Source: Marine Group II euryarchaeote MED-G35 | Lineage (GTDB): Archaea; Thermoplasmatota; Poseidoniia; Poseidoniales; Thalassarchaeaceae | Reading direction: 5' to 3' | NCBI GenBank assembly: GCA_002457155.1 | Contig: NTJS01000012.1 | Span: 1-41,101, forward strand | Length of the DNA: 41,101 nt | Part shown: positions 15,708-24,072 of the stretch, in pieces | Position numbering within the stretch: position 1 is the first letter of the stretch | Layout: the number at the start of each line of letters is the position of its first letter | Notes under the pieces: model-generated | Told to the model about the DNA's origin: nothing | What the model saw: the letters and a program-made list of their open reading frames with translations, nothing else | The model's database searches: none | Translations under genes and position numbers: made by a program

Positions 15708-17207
15708 ATGCTGATGACACGCGTTGCAGCGGTGTGCATGTCCCTGGCGATTCTCCTCGCTCCGGTGACTGGTTGCTTCTCGAATTCCGAAGATCTTCAC
15801 ATCGTACCTCCCGGAGATCTGCAGATCAATCCATCACCATTGGTCGGAGCGGTGTTGCAGGAGGTCGAGTTCGTGGCTTCCAGCCCGATGAGCGTCCACG
15901 TCCCTTACTTGGTGAGGGAGGGGGGTTCGGAGTTCTTCACCAATGGGACGACGCTCGACTTCGTCTCCCCGGGCAGCCTCACTATCGAGATGATCGCACC
16001 CTCTAACATCGGGAGCGCTTTCTTCCTCCTCGGCAAGGAGGGGGCTTTCCATGGATCGGAGATGCCATTCGTCAGGGACTCGAACCAGTCGTGGAGCGAG
16101 CTCTTCGGGAGCGAGGGTTTCCTGCAGGGCCCGTACTCATGGGTCGAGCACCCTGTTGCCAGGGAGAACAGGTCCGGTTTCTCGGTGGAGGAGGGTTCGA
16201 TGCATGGGTCAGGCTTGATCGATGGCCTGAGCGCATTCGAATGGCTGGAGGCCTTCGCGGACCCGGATTCGGGATACAACGAGCGATGGGGCCCATTCAC
16301 CCTGAACGACCCGAATTACATGCGGGCGGCAGAGTACATCGAGGGTTACCTAGGCGGCATGGGATGGGATGCGGAGGTCCATCGATACTGGATATCTGAC
16401 TTCTCGTACGCGGTGAACGTCTGCGGATACAAGACCGGTTCGGCCTTCCCAGACGAGTGGCTGGTGCTGGGGGCCCACTTGGATGTGGCAGAGCCCGGGA
16501 GCCCGCCGGGGGGCGGGACCAGGATAGGGGCCCATGACAACGGGGCTGGGGTCGCCCTGGTGCTCGAGGCTGCGAGGGGGCTGATTCAGTTCGACCACAG
16601 GAGGACCCTGGCGATCTGCCTCTGGTCCAACGAGGAGAATGGCTACGACGGCGTCGACAGGTGGATAGAAAACATCCCACAGGGGGTGACGATTACCAAC
16701 TACCTCAATGCCGATGCGGTCGGTACCAACTGGCCTGGCTACTACACCCTGGTCGTCGACTGCATCCCGAACGACGAGGACGAGCTGGGTGACCAGTGGG
16801 AGATGATACGGATGCTCGAGTGGGTGGGGACGCAGAACAACGACATCTCCTCTGCACTCCAGCTGGGGAGGGAGATCTTCCACGACGAGGGCTACGCCTC
16901 GATGAAGGACGTTGACTCCTCGGACCAGAAGAGGCAGTCGATCTCAGTCCATGACAGCGACAGGGGGAGGTCGGACTACGAGAGGTTCGCGGACCAGCTC
17001 GGGGTGGTCAGCGTGGACTGGGGCAGCCTGACTGGAGGTTCGGACTGCTACCATGCCAACTGCGACACCCTGGACAACATGATCGGCATGATGGTGACCG
17101 ACAACGGCACCGGGCGTCAGAACCTGGTGGAGTCCTTCGACCTCATCTCTTGGTGGATGTTCTCGGCGGCTATGGTGCTGGACGAGACCCCGATATACGA
17201 CGCCTAG
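15708..17207 (+). CDS. Secreted M28-family metallopeptidase (lipoprotein)
   Basis: The 499-residue protein starts at ATG 15708, or possibly at the ATG at 15714. It has a signal peptide ending in a lipobox (LAPVTGC, Cys 23), so it is probably anchored outside the cell. After about 190 variable residues comes a di-zinc aminopeptidase domain. Its expected metal ligands are all visible: GAHLD, GAHDNGAG, WSNEEN, LNADAVG and CYHANCDTLD. Members hydrolyse peptides, usually removing N-terminal residues. Together with the presumed marine lifestyle this suggests use of dissolved protein. Divergent from taw1 and convergent with a UPF0145 gene, with which it shares the stop palindrome CTAG. Confidence 0.9.
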   Translation: MLMTRVAAVCMSLAILLAPVTGCFSNSEDLHIVPPGDLQINPSPLVGAVLQEVEFVASSPMSVHVPYLVREGGSEFFTNGTTLDFVSPGSLTIEMIAPSNIGSAFFLLGKEGAFHGSEMPFVRDSNQSWSELFGSEGFLQGPYSWVEHPVARENRSGFSVEEGSMHGSGLIDGLSAFEWLEAFADPDSGYNERWGPFTLNDPNYMRAAEYIEGYLGGMGWDAEVHRYWISDFSYAVNVCGYKTGSAFPDEWLVLGAHLDVAEPGSPPGGGTRIGAHDNGAGVALVLEAARGLIQFDHRRTLAICLWSNEENGYDGVDRWIENIPQGVTITNYLNADAVGTNWPGYYTLVVDCIPNDEDELGDQWEMIRMLEWVGTQNNDISSALQLGREIFHDEGYASMKDVDSSDQKRQSISVHDSDRGRSDYERFADQLGVVSVDWGSLTGGSDCYHANCDTLDNMIGMMVTDNGTGRQNLVESFDLISWWMFSAAMVLDETPIYDA

Positions 17208-17839
17208 CCGAACTTGATGCCCGTGCCGTATGCGAATACCTCTACGGCCTTGGTGCCCTTGGGCTTGGATGCGGGGGTCATCTCCGCCGTGTCGATGCGG
17301 ACGTTGAGGACTTCGTCCCACCCGGCTGCTTGTGCCTGCTCCCTGAGCCTCTGCTTTGCCTCTGCCCTCCCGACTGATATGACTCGGTGGATTACGTCTA
17401 TCCTGCCTCCGAACAACTGGTTAATCCATGCGATAATCAACTGCCAGTGGCTGGGGGAGAAGACGATGCTCGAGTATACGAGCCCCGTTTCCTTGGCCCC
17501 TCCTACTATGTGGCCCCCCTTGAGCGTGGATAGGGGGTCCTTCCCGAAATGCTCTATCGAGGCACCCTCCCTGAGAACTAAGTCGCTCATCCTCTTGTTC
17601 AGGTTCCTTTCACTGAAGATCACGCCGTAGACGAACATGATGGGGGCGAACACCGCCCATAGGATCCCGAAAACGACGAATCCCAAGGCGATGAGTAGGA
17701 AAGGCCCTAAGCAGATCAGGATGAATGGGGGGTCCTCACTCGCTGATACAGATTCCTGGGCCATGGCGACGCCCGAGGACAACACTGACAGCAGCAATGA
17801 TGCGGTCAGAATCCTCACTCTAGCGTCTATGGATCGCAT
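17204..17839 (-). CDS. Membrane-anchored UPF0145 (YbjQ-like) protein
   Basis: The 211-residue protein has a signal-peptide-like start (LLLSVLSSGVAMAQE), then a long hydrophobic stretch of about 40 residues (FILICLGPFLLIALGFVVFGILWAVF and onward). The rest resembles a UPF0145 domain, including STLKGGHIVGGAKETGL, a conserved middle helix with AEAKQRLREQAQAAGWDEVLNVRIDT, and a C-terminal EVFAYGTGI. These proteins form pentameric rings in solved structures and have no established function, although the family is often annotated as heavy-metal-binding. The upstream GGTGATCCG is a strong Shine-Dalgarno site just before ATG. A soluble UPF0145 protein is encoded 12 bp upstream. The membrane anchor is not part of the basic family and hints at a membrane partner. 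Confidence 0.75.
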   Translation of the reverse strand: MRSIDARVRILTASLLLSVLSSGVAMAQESVSASEDPPFILICLGPFLLIALGFVVFGILWAVFAPIMFVYGVIFSERNLNKRMSDLVLREGASIEHFGKDPLSTLKGGHIVGGAKETGLVYSSIVFSPSHWQLIIAWINQLFGGRIDVIHRVISVGRAEAKQRLREQAQAAGWDEVLNVRIDTAEMTPASKPKGTKAVEVFAYGTGIKFG

Positions 17840-17851
17840 CGGATCACCTGA

Positions 17852-18163
17852 TTACTCGACCGTGACTGCGGTGCCGTAAGCGAATAGTTCTGATGCTCCT
17901 GCGGTGACTGCGCTCGTGGCGAACCGGACGTTCACGATTGCGTTGGCCCCTCTTGCGGAGGCATCGGCTACCATGCGTGCAATAGCCTCTGTCCTGGACT
18001 CCTCCAATAGCTCCGTGTAAGCCTTCAGTTCACCGCCTCCGATATTCTTGAATAAGGCGCCAATGTCCTTGCCAATGTGCTTGGCCCTCACTGTGGAGCC
18101 ACCCACTACCCCTAGGTTCTGGGTGATGACCTTGCCCGCTATTGTCTCGGTGTTGACGACCAT
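17852..18163 (-). CDS. UPF0145 (YbjQ-like) protein
   Basis: The 103-residue protein matches the family from end to end: MVVNTETIAGK, NLGVVGGSTVRAKHIGKDI, GGELKAYTELLEESRTEAIA, ARGANAIVNVRFATS and ELFAYGTAV. The family's usual length is about 100-110 residues, so I choose the ATG at 18163. An in-frame ATG at 18187 and the track start at 18235 are less likely, the last because it overlaps the previous gene. Members assemble into rings. Their role is not settled, though a metal or stress connection has been suggested. It lies between a 4-helix membrane protein and a membrane-anchored paralogue in one minus-strand run. Confidence 0.9.
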   Translation of the reverse strand: MVVNTETIAGKVITQNLGVVGGSTVRAKHIGKDIGALFKNIGGGELKAYTELLEESRTEAIARMVADASARGANAIVNVRFATSAVTAGASELFAYGTAVTVE

Positions 18164-18218
18164 TATTCCGTCTCTTATGTGCTGCATGCCCAATGCTGGG
18201 TAGAGGAGGACTTGAACC

Positions 18219-18833
18219 TCACTCCTCGCTGACATGGAACCCAGAGGGCATCTCCAATGAGGTAGGGGGCCGGGTCTTGTACGAGATCAGGACGAGACCT
18301 GCAGCCAAGGTGAGCTCGCAGAACACGATGCTGCCGTACGAGGCTATCGACGTGAAGAGGCTGACCCAGCCCATCTCCTCCGACGGGATTGCGTCGTAGA
18401 AGTCGTCCATCCAAGACATGTAGGAGTGGACTAGGTAGATCTGCGATACCGCGTGGACGGTGACCCATGCCCAGGCAAATCTGAGCGCGGTGATCCTGTC
18501 CTCGGCATTCCACATCAGGATGGTCGTGGGTATGGACAGCAGGAACAGGAATGCGGAGAATGCGGCGCCGACGTCCCATAGTCTCATCTCGGACATATCG
18601 GATATCGCGTAGAAGACCTCCTCGCACTCCTCCCTATCGGTATCCTCTTTGCATATCTCCTCGGGATCGAAGTCCTCCATCATGGAATCCATCACAATCC
18701 CGGAGAACGCAAGGGACACGGCGCCGAGCAGCGAGGAGAGTCCGAGGACACCGATGAAGATGGCCCCCCCCTTCAGCCACCATGGCGATGGCACCTCCGG
18801 TCCGGCCTGGGTCACTCTGAGGCTGTCGATCAC
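18219..18833 (-). CDS. Four-helix membrane protein, unknown
   Basis: I do not recognise this 204-residue protein. It starts at a GTG codon (18833) and shows four hydrophobic segments, near residues 24-47, 88-107, 118-138 and 160-185. Between the first two lies a strongly acidic loop with two Cys (EEICKEDTDREECEEVF) that could form a disulfide if outside the cell. The last 20 residues are polar. It is the second gene of a minus-strand series with a retropepsin-like protein upstream and two UPF0145 proteins downstream, and it may be the membrane partner of those. No enzymatic motif is evident. Confidence 0.72.
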   Translation of the reverse strand: MIDSLRVTQAGPEVPSPWWLKGGAIFIGVLGLSSLLGAVSLAFSGIVMDSMMEDFDPEEICKEDTDREECEEVFYAISDMSEMRLWDVGAAFSAFLFLLSIPTTILMWNAEDRITALRFAWAWVTVHAVSQIYLVHSYMSWMDDFYDAIPSEEMGWVSLFTSIASYGSIVFCELTLAAGLVLISYKTRPPTSLEMPSGFHVSEE

Positions 18834-18866
18834 AAGTCTGGGATGGGGTCGTCACCAAAAAGGGAT

Positions 18867-19412
18867 TCAGTCCATGGATCCCATCTCGATCCTGTCCTCG
18901 GAGCGGATCATAGTGTGGATGCACTGCCTCGATGGGTTGACTACGAACCCCAGCCTGAGGAAGTTCCGACCCAGGATCATCCTGTGCTTGAGCTGCGATC
19001 GGTCTGCTAGGCACACCTCGACGTCGAAGTCCCTGGATGCTATCTCGATGGTGGTGGTGATCACTGGTCGCATGGTCTCGTGACCACCCGTGTCCCTGAT
19101 CCTCCTCCATCTGTGAAGGGGCCTCTCTGTCCACCTGCTGCCCTCCTCCAGGCGGAACCTGATTCTGGTCTCTGGACTGGATTCGATGATCTCTATGTCA
19201 GCGGCATGGAGGGTGTTTGACCAGGCGCCTGTGTCTATCTTGGCGAGGATGGGGGGCCTACTGAGCTCGGGTAATCCTACCCACTCCCTCCATCCAACTA
19301 TTGCCGGCCTAATCACGTCACCACCACGTTCGGGGCCATCCGGGGTTTCTTGAAACCAACGGAAGGCGGATTCGAAGATCGCGTGCAGAATTGGTCGCCC
19401 AAGGACTTGCAT
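18867..19412 (-). CDS. Retropepsin-like protein (PF05618, RimK-associated protease-like)
   Basis: The domain spans roughly residues 33-175 and begins [16 protein letters not shown]. It has the aspartic-protease-like motif [13 protein letters not shown] (Asp 60, Thr 61, Gly 62), a conserved RPVI segment, and [19 protein letters not shown] near the end. These are the hallmarks of the family often annotated as ATP-dependent zinc protease, which frequently accompanies RimK-type ATP-grasp ligases. No RimK gene is present here. The start is uncertain: ATG 19412 gives 181 residues, TTG 19430 is an alternative, and a GTG just before the domain is also possible. It diverges from guaB and leads the minus-strand cluster ending at 17204. 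Substrate unknown. Confidence 0.8.
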   Translation of the reverse strand: MQVLGRPILHAIFESAFRWFQETPDGPERGGDVIRPAIVGWREWVGLPELSRPPILAKIDTGAWSNTLHAADIEIIESSPETRIRFRLEEGSRWTERPLHRWRRIRDTGGHETMRPVITTTIEIASRDFDVEVCLADRSQLKHRMILGRNFLRLGFVVNPSRQCIHTMIRSEDRIEMGSMD

Positions 19413-19449
19413 GGAATCGTTGAAGTACAAGTCTCCACGCGTATCCCTA

Positions 19450-20907
19450 ATGGCGCAGATAGAGACCGCACTGAGTTACGACGACGTTCTCCTACTGCCA
19501 GCAGAGTCAGCAGTCCTCCCAGCCGAGGTCGCTCTCTCGACCAGGCTAACCACCGACATTGAGCTCAATGCTCCCATTGTGTCTGCTGCGATGGACACGG
19601 TCACCGAGGCCGAGATGGCGATCGCAATGGCCCAAGGCGGGGGAATTGGGGTTATCCACAGGAACATGCCCATCGAGGAGCAGGCTGTGGAGGTTGACAA
19701 GGTAAAGAGATTCGAGTCGGGCCTTGTTCTCGAGCCGGTCACGGTCGATCCAACGATGACGGTCGGAGAACTGAGGATGGAGAAGGACCGGTACGGTTTC
19801 TCCGGATTCCCGGTGATCAATGGTGATGGCAGCATTGTTGGGATGGTGACGAACAGGGACATCAGGTTCGTCGAGGATGAAGAGACGGCTATTTCCGAGG
19901 TAATGACCACGGATCTGGTCACTGTCCCAGAGCACGTGGATATGGAAGAAGCGAAGAAGCTGCTCCACCAACACAGGATCGAGAAGCTGGTCGTTGTCAA
20001 TCCAGAAGGGGGCTTCTCGGGACTGATTACCGTTAGAGACATCAATCGTTCCCGAGACAATCCGCTATCTTGCAAAGACGACCGTGGCAGGCTTCGCGTG
20101 GTCGCAGCAACTGGGACGGGGGAGTTTGGGATCCTAAGGGCGCTAGCAATGTTCGAGGCGGGGGCCGATGCAGTCGCTGTGGACACCGCTCATGGACACT
20201 CTCATGGAGTCCTAGAGACCGTGCGAGCCATCAGGGACCAGGCTGGTCCCGATGCGCAGATCATCGCAGGTAACGTGGGAACCTCTGAAGCGGCGGCAGC
20301 ACTAATCGAAAGCGGTGCGAATGCCATCAAGGTAGGAATTGGGCCCGGATCGATATGCACCACCAGGATAGTCACCGGAGTTGGGGTTCCCCAGTTCTCA
20401 GCCGTGATGAGCGCAGTCGAGGCTTGCTCCAAGAGGGGAGTCCCTGTAATCGCCGATGGGGGGATAAAGTACAGCGGTGACATCGCCAAGGCGATCGCAT
20501 CCGGAGCGGATTGTGTGATGGTTGGATCGCTTCTTGCGGGTACCGATGAGTCCCCAGGAGAGACCATCCTCTACCAAGGTAGGGCATACAAGCAGTATCG
20601 AGGGATGGGGTCTCTGGGTGCAATGAGCAAGGGGTCTTCCGACCGTTACTTCCAGTCATCCCAGGGAGACACTAGGAAGTACGTCCCAGAGGGGATAGAG
20701 GGAAGGGTCCCCTCCAGAGGACCGGTTGACCAAGTCCTGTACCAGTTGATGGGTGGGCTCAGGAGTTCTATGGGTTACACCGGAAATCCGACGATTCAGG
20801 CCATGAAGTCAGACTGCAAATTCGTTCGAATTACGAATGCTGGACTCTCTGAGAGCCATGTCCACGATGTGGAGATAACGCGAGAGGCCCCCAACTACAG
20901 GAGGTGA
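19450..20907 (+). CDS. guaB: Inosine-5'-monophosphate dehydrogenase
   Basis: The enzyme oxidises IMP to XMP with NAD, the first committed step to GMP. I start it at ATG 19450 ([17 protein letters not shown]), giving 485 residues, the usual size. The track's earlier start adds 13 atypical residues. The barrel shows [13 protein letters not shown]. Tandem CBS domains follow at about 92-210. The catalytic loop [15 protein letters not shown] has its Cys at residue 303, and the flap has [11 protein letters not shown] with SDRYFQ carrying the catalytic Arg-Tyr. It is followed 4 bp later by msrA, whose Shine-Dalgarno sequence contains the guaB stop codon, so the two are translationally coupled. Confidence 0.97.
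   Translation: MAQIETALSYDDVLLLPAESAVLPAEVALSTRLTTDIELNAPIVSAAMDTVTEAEMAIAMAQGGGIGVIHRNMPIEEQAVEVDKVKRFESGLVLEPVTVDPTMTVGELRMEKDRYGFSGFPVINGDGSIVGMVTNRDIRFVEDEETAISEVMTTDLVTVPEHVDMEEAKKLLHQHRIEKLVVVNPEGGFSGLITVRDINRSRDNPLSCKDDRGRLRVVAATGTGEFGILRALAMFEAGADAVAVDTAHGHSHGVLETVRAIRDQAGPDAQIIAGNVGTSEAAAALIESGANAIKVGIGPGSICTTRIVTGVGVPQFSAVMSAVEACSKRGVPVIADGGIKYSGDIAKAIASGADCVMVGSLLAGTDESPGETILYQGRAYKQYRGMGSLGAMSKGSSDRYFQSSQGDTRKYVPEGIEGRVPSRGPVDQVLYQLMGGLRSSMGYTGNPTIQAMKSDCKFVRITNAGLSESHVHDVEITREAPNYRR
20899..20907 (+). promoter_or_regulatory. Extended Shine-Dalgarno of msrA containing the guaB stop codon
   Basis: AGGAGGTGA lies 4 bases before the msrA ATG, and its last three bases are the guaB stop. 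It pairs with the conserved CCUCC-containing 3' end of 16S rRNA over at least nine positions. The downstream bases CCCG ATG match those before the zinc-ribbon gene at 2428. The arrangement suggests terminating ribosomes reinitiate on msrA. Confidence 0.65.
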
Positions 20908-20911
20908 CCCG

Positions 20912-21436
20912 ATGGAGGAGTTGCATCTCGGAGGAGGGTGCTTCTGGTGCATAGAAGGAGGTTTGCTAGGACTCAGGGGAGTTCACGAGGTAGTTCCCGG
21001 ATACAGCGGCGGACATGTAGAGAACCCGACGTACGAGCAGGTGTGCGGGAAGAAGACCGGTCATGCAGAGGTCGTGAGGGCGACCTTCGATCCAGAAGTA
21101 ATCCCAAGGATGACCCTGCTCAGGGTTTTCCACACCCTTTTCGACCCCACGCAGTTGAACAGACAGGGTAACGACGTTGGCCCCCAGTACCGAAGCATAG
21201 TCCTGTACACGAACGAAGCCCAGAGGGAGGATGCGGAAGCGGCCATCGAGGAGGTTTCCCAGTACTACGACAAACCAGTGGTCACAGAAGTTGTGAAGCT
21301 GGAGAAGTTCTGGGAGGCGGAGGATTACCACCACGACTACTTCGCTAGGAACGGGGCGTCGAATCCATACTGCGTCGCCGTGGTTGAACCGAAAATCGCT
21401 AAGGTCAGGTCCCTACACGCCGAACTGTATGAGTGA
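20912..21436 (+). CDS. msrA: Peptide methionine sulfoxide reductase A
   Basis: The 174-residue protein repairs methionine-S-sulfoxide in oxidised proteins using thioredoxin-type electrons. It shows the active site GGGCFWCIEGG near residue 10 with the nucleophilic first Cys, then VVPGYSGGHVENPTYEQVC, a DPTQLNRQGNDVGPQYRS segment, and KFWEAEDYHHDYF. All are diagnostic, and the length is typical. It starts 4 bp after guaB and its end overlaps the AlkB-like gene by 8 bp. Grouping with a metal oxygenase suggests it protects against oxidants made by that enzyme, though this is only an inference from neighbourhood. Confidence 0.96.
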   Translation: MEELHLGGGCFWCIEGGLLGLRGVHEVVPGYSGGHVENPTYEQVCGKKTGHAEVVRATFDPEVIPRMTLLRVFHTLFDPTQLNRQGNDVGPQYRSIVLYTNEAQREDAEAAIEEVSQYYDKPVVTEVVKLEKFWEAEDYHHDYFARNGASNPYCVAVVEPKIAKVRSLHAELYE

Positions 21437-22475
21437 GACTGAACTGGCACCTGAGCCTTGGGCTTTCCACCTCCTTGGTCTGATTACTCCGTTTCTCGCA
21501 ATATCGGGGAATATTCTCGGTGTGATAGAGGACCAGGTCTTCGTGGCCATGGGGGTGGTATTCGTTTGGGGCGTTAGTCCGATACTCGACATTGTGATGG
21601 GCGAGTCGAAGGTGGCAAGACCCCCGAGGGAATCGGGCACGCCATTCGAGGTCCTTCTCTGGGTTCACGGTCTCCTTCAGCTTGTCGTGGTTGGGTCATT
21701 CTTCTGGTTCGCGGCGATTGAGGGGCTCACGATGTGGGTCGTAGTAGGTGGCCTCTCGTCCGGGCTGAGCGGTGCTGCCTCGGCCACAGTGACTGCCCAC
21801 GAGCTAGGCCACAAGAAGAGGGGGAGTCCCGGTTGGAGGCTGGCCAGAGTCATCCTGTTCACGGTCAACTACACGCACTTCACCTACGAGCACAATCACG
21901 TCCACCACAAGTGGGTCAGCACTGACAGGGACTCGGCCAGCGCAACGGCGGATCAGGGGCTGTGGTCCTTCTGGCTCAGCACCATTCCGGGGCAATTCGC
22001 CTCTTCCGCCAGAGTCCACAACAAGAGGGGGAGGAGGGGCCTGAGGAACCCGTCATACCGCGGCCTGCTTCTGCAGATTTCCGCATTGCTGGCAATTGCA
22101 TTCCTACCTGGGGAGATGGGTTGGTTCGACGGCATTCCCGTAGCAGCAGGCTGGCTCGTACTCTCTGCCATCAGTATCCTGACTCTGGAGTACGTGAACT
22201 ACATCCGCCACTGGGGCCTGAGGAGATCGGAGGACGAGAAGTTCTCAGCCGGACACTCCTGGAACACGGAGGCAAGATGGTCGAGGTGGAGCCTGCTGGA
22301 GCTAACCCGTCATTCCGACCACCATCTACGTTCCAGCGTCCCATTCTGGAAGCTCAGGCCATATGATGGCACGCCTGAGCTCAGATGGGGTTACTACGCA
22401 TCATGGTGGCCCTGCCTGATTCCGCCGATCTGGAAGAGGGTGATGCGAAGCAGGCTGCCAGATAACCGGCAGTAA
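21429..22475 (+). CDS. AlkB-like membrane di-iron monooxygenase (alkane hydroxylase family)
   Basis: I start it at ATG 21429 (MSETELAPEPW), inside the msrA end, giving 348 residues. Around six hydrophobic segments surround the full set of histidine motifs. These are HELGHKK (His 124, 128), EHNHVHH (155, 157, 159, 160), NYIRHWGLRR (His 261), GHSWNT (His 276) and RHSDHH (295, 298, 299). The NYxxHxGLxR and HSWN elements distinguish alkane hydroxylases from fatty-acid desaturases. Bacterial AlkB has NYxEHYGL, so the Trp at 262 is a departure. Family members use O2 and rubredoxin to hydroxylate alkanes or alkyl groups. No rubredoxin gene is visible nearby. The native substrate could be an alkane, a fatty acid or a lipid tail. 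Confidence 0.88.
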   Translation: MSETELAPEPWAFHLLGLITPFLAISGNILGVIEDQVFVAMGVVFVWGVSPILDIVMGESKVARPPRESGTPFEVLLWVHGLLQLVVVGSFFWFAAIEGLTMWVVVGGLSSGLSGAASATVTAHELGHKKRGSPGWRLARVILFTVNYTHFTYEHNHVHHKWVSTDRDSASATADQGLWSFWLSTIPGQFASSARVHNKRGRRGLRNPSYRGLLLQISALLAIAFLPGEMGWFDGIPVAAGWLVLSAISILTLEYVNYIRHWGLRRSEDEKFSAGHSWNTEARWSRWSLLELTRHSDHHLRSSVPFWKLRPYDGTPELRWGYYASWWPCLIPPIWKRVMRSRLPDNRQ

Positions 22476-22512
22476 TGCATACGATATCAGCGCAATTCTC
22501 AATAGTGCCTCA

Positions 22513-22965
22513 ATGAGCAACTCGCACGTGGTGCCAGAATCGTCCGAGGTCGGGTCGCCTAGTACAACCTCTGCGCTCATCCACACTGGTCTGCTTTCGG
22601 TAGGCCTGAGCAACCTCTTCTGGAAGGGTAGCGAGATCAGTGCGAACCCGGATGATAAGGTACTGATCCTAGCAATGGGTCTCTTCTGCCTGGCCATACC
22701 ATTCCAGGGGCTTTACATCCTACTGTCGAGGATGATCAGGGAGTACGACTCCTCGGCGGAGCTGGTGATGCCCGAGTCGATTCTGCGATTGGCGTCAATC
22801 TGCGAGATGGTCAGCTACGGTTGCGGAATCACCGGGTTCTGCCTCATGCTGATGAGGACTTCAACCATCCTCGGTGGCACCCTGCTCTTCTCGGCGGTCC
22901 TGGTCATACTACTGGCGAGGGCTGCGATGGTGAAGGCGTACGAGGCTAACCAGGCTGCGTACTAG
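22513..22965 (+). CDS. Small membrane protein, unknown
   Basis: I do not recognise this 150-residue protein. It shows hydrophobic segments near residues 22-38, 50-72, 90-110 and 116-140, consistent with three or four membrane helices. The N-terminal 20 residues are polar and serine-rich. It is 37 bp downstream of the AlkB-like gene on the same strand and could be cotranscribed with it, perhaps as a membrane partner. No conserved His, Cys pair or nucleotide-binding motif is seen. It is an open reading frame of good codon character, not a shadow. Confidence 0.65.
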   Translation: MSNSHVVPESSEVGSPSTTSALIHTGLLSVGLSNLFWKGSEISANPDDKVLILAMGLFCLAIPFQGLYILLSRMIREYDSSAELVMPESILRLASICEMVSYGCGITGFCLMLMRTSTILGGTLLFSAVLVILLARAAMVKAYEANQAAY

Positions 22966-22984
22966 AAGGATACTAATGACCCCA

Positions 22985-23614
22985 TTAGGGGTGAAGGCGA
23001 CTCTCCGACCACGAGTCGCCCTTCCTAGTAAGAACGACCCGATCATGCAATCTGCTTGGCCTACCAGACCAGTACTCGACGCGATCCACGGTGATTCTGA
23101 ATCCACCCCAGAATGGTGGCAGGGGAACTTCTGTACCCTCGAACTCGCATTCCGTCTCCTCGAACTTCCTAAGCAGCTCCTCTCGGGATTCCAATGAGCG
23201 GCTCTGGTCCGATGCCCAAGCAGCAATCCTGCTCTTCCTGGGTCTGGATGAGTGGTACTCCTCGACTTGCGGCCTCTTCATCTCGTAAGCCGTACCCTCC
23301 ATCCTGACCTGCCTCTCCATCTCCGGCCACCAGATGGTAGCGGAAACCGCGGGCGTTGATTGGATCTCGATGGCCTTGTCACTCCCCAGGTTAGTGAAGA
23401 AGCCGATCTCTTCCCCCTCTAGGAACTTCAGTAGGACCACCCTACTGCGAGGAGCACCTGAGGCATCGATCGTTGCTAGGGTCATCGAATTGGGCTCAAC
23501 GGCTCCCTTTTCCCTTGCTTCCTGGATCCACCTCGAGAGGAGGTCTAGTGGGTCGTTTGGGTCTTCGACGTTGATCTCCCCCCCATCACGATACTCTTTG
23601 CGGTCGCCCTTCAT
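22985..23614 (-). CDS. pdxH: Pyridoxamine 5'-phosphate oxidase
   Basis: The FMN enzyme oxidises pyridoxine or pyridoxamine 5'-phosphate to pyridoxal 5'-phosphate using O2. Start at ATG 23614 (MKGDRKEYRDGG) gives 209 residues, the family norm. The split-barrel fold is indicated by NSMTLATIDASGAPRSRVVLLK, GFFTNLGSDKAIEI, ERQVRMEGTAYEM, SRIAAWASDQS, WGGFRITVDRVEYW and the C-terminal DRVVL with a terminal RLHP. All are characteristic. It is not in an obvious operon and diverges from a small membrane protein. The O2 requirement fits an aerobic host. Confidence 0.95.
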   Translation of the reverse strand: MKGDRKEYRDGGEINVEDPNDPLDLLSRWIQEAREKGAVEPNSMTLATIDASGAPRSRVVLLKFLEGEEIGFFTNLGSDKAIEIQSTPAVSATIWWPEMERQVRMEGTAYEMKRPQVEEYHSSRPRKSRIAAWASDQSRSLESREELLRKFEETECEFEGTEVPLPPFWGGFRITVDRVEYWSGRPSRLHDRVVLTRKGDSWSESRLHP

Positions 23615-23662
23615 CTGGCATCTCGCATGGATTCGCATATGTATTGGTGTCGAAAGGGCGGT

Positions 23663-24064
23663 GTGAAACTGAATGAACTAAAGGGTAAATTCCCAGCGGA
23701 ACCCATGGGATGGGCTTTCGATGCGGGCAAGATCCTGCTAACCGCCCTGATAATCTTCTCAATAGCCCAGATTTCTGAGAGGAACACCCTGATGGCTGCC
23801 GTGCTGGCATCTATTCCCATTGTCAGCGTACTATCGATGATGATGATGTCCCACGAGGGACAGACGGCTTTGGAGATCTCCGCATTCGCGAGGGACATCG
23901 TCTGGCTACTAATCCCATCACTGCTGATTTTCATCGTAATGCCCTGGTTAATCGAGTCCAGGGGCTGGGACTTCTACCCGGCTCTAGCCGCTGGTCTGGC
24001 GTGTACCGTTACTGGTTACTTCCTGATGGTGCAGGCTATGGAGAAGTTCGGCCTGTCCGCGTAG
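23663..24064 (+). CDS. DUF3147-like membrane protein
   Basis: The protein has four predicted hydrophobic segments: ILLTALIIFSIAQI, LMAAVLASIPIVSVLSMMMM, IVWLLIPSLLIFIVMPWLI and YPALAAGLACTVTGYFLMV. Short polar turns link them. The layout (an N-terminal helix, a SxxxxxA-rich second, a central charged turn EGQTALEIS, and two more) is like the DUF3147 family of small integral membrane proteins of unknown function. The family match is from memory and moderate. I choose GTG 23663 because the earlier ATGs at 23627 and 23639 fall on an AT-rich CATATGTATT element that looks like promoter DNA. It lies 8 bp upstream of the translation-factor-like gene and is probably cotranscribed with it. Confidence 0.6.
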   Translation: MKLNELKGKFPAEPMGWAFDAGKILLTALIIFSIAQISERNTLMAAVLASIPIVSVLSMMMMSHEGQTALEISAFARDIVWLLIPSLLIFIVMPWLIESRGWDFYPALAAGLACTVTGYFLMVQAMEKFGLSA

Positions 24065-24072
24065 GTGATTCG

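Noticed and set aside
21429-22475. Fatty-acid desaturase as the call for the di-iron membrane enzyme
   Set aside because: NYxxHxGLxR, HSWN and the RHSDHH ending are features of alkane hydroxylases rather than of desaturases.
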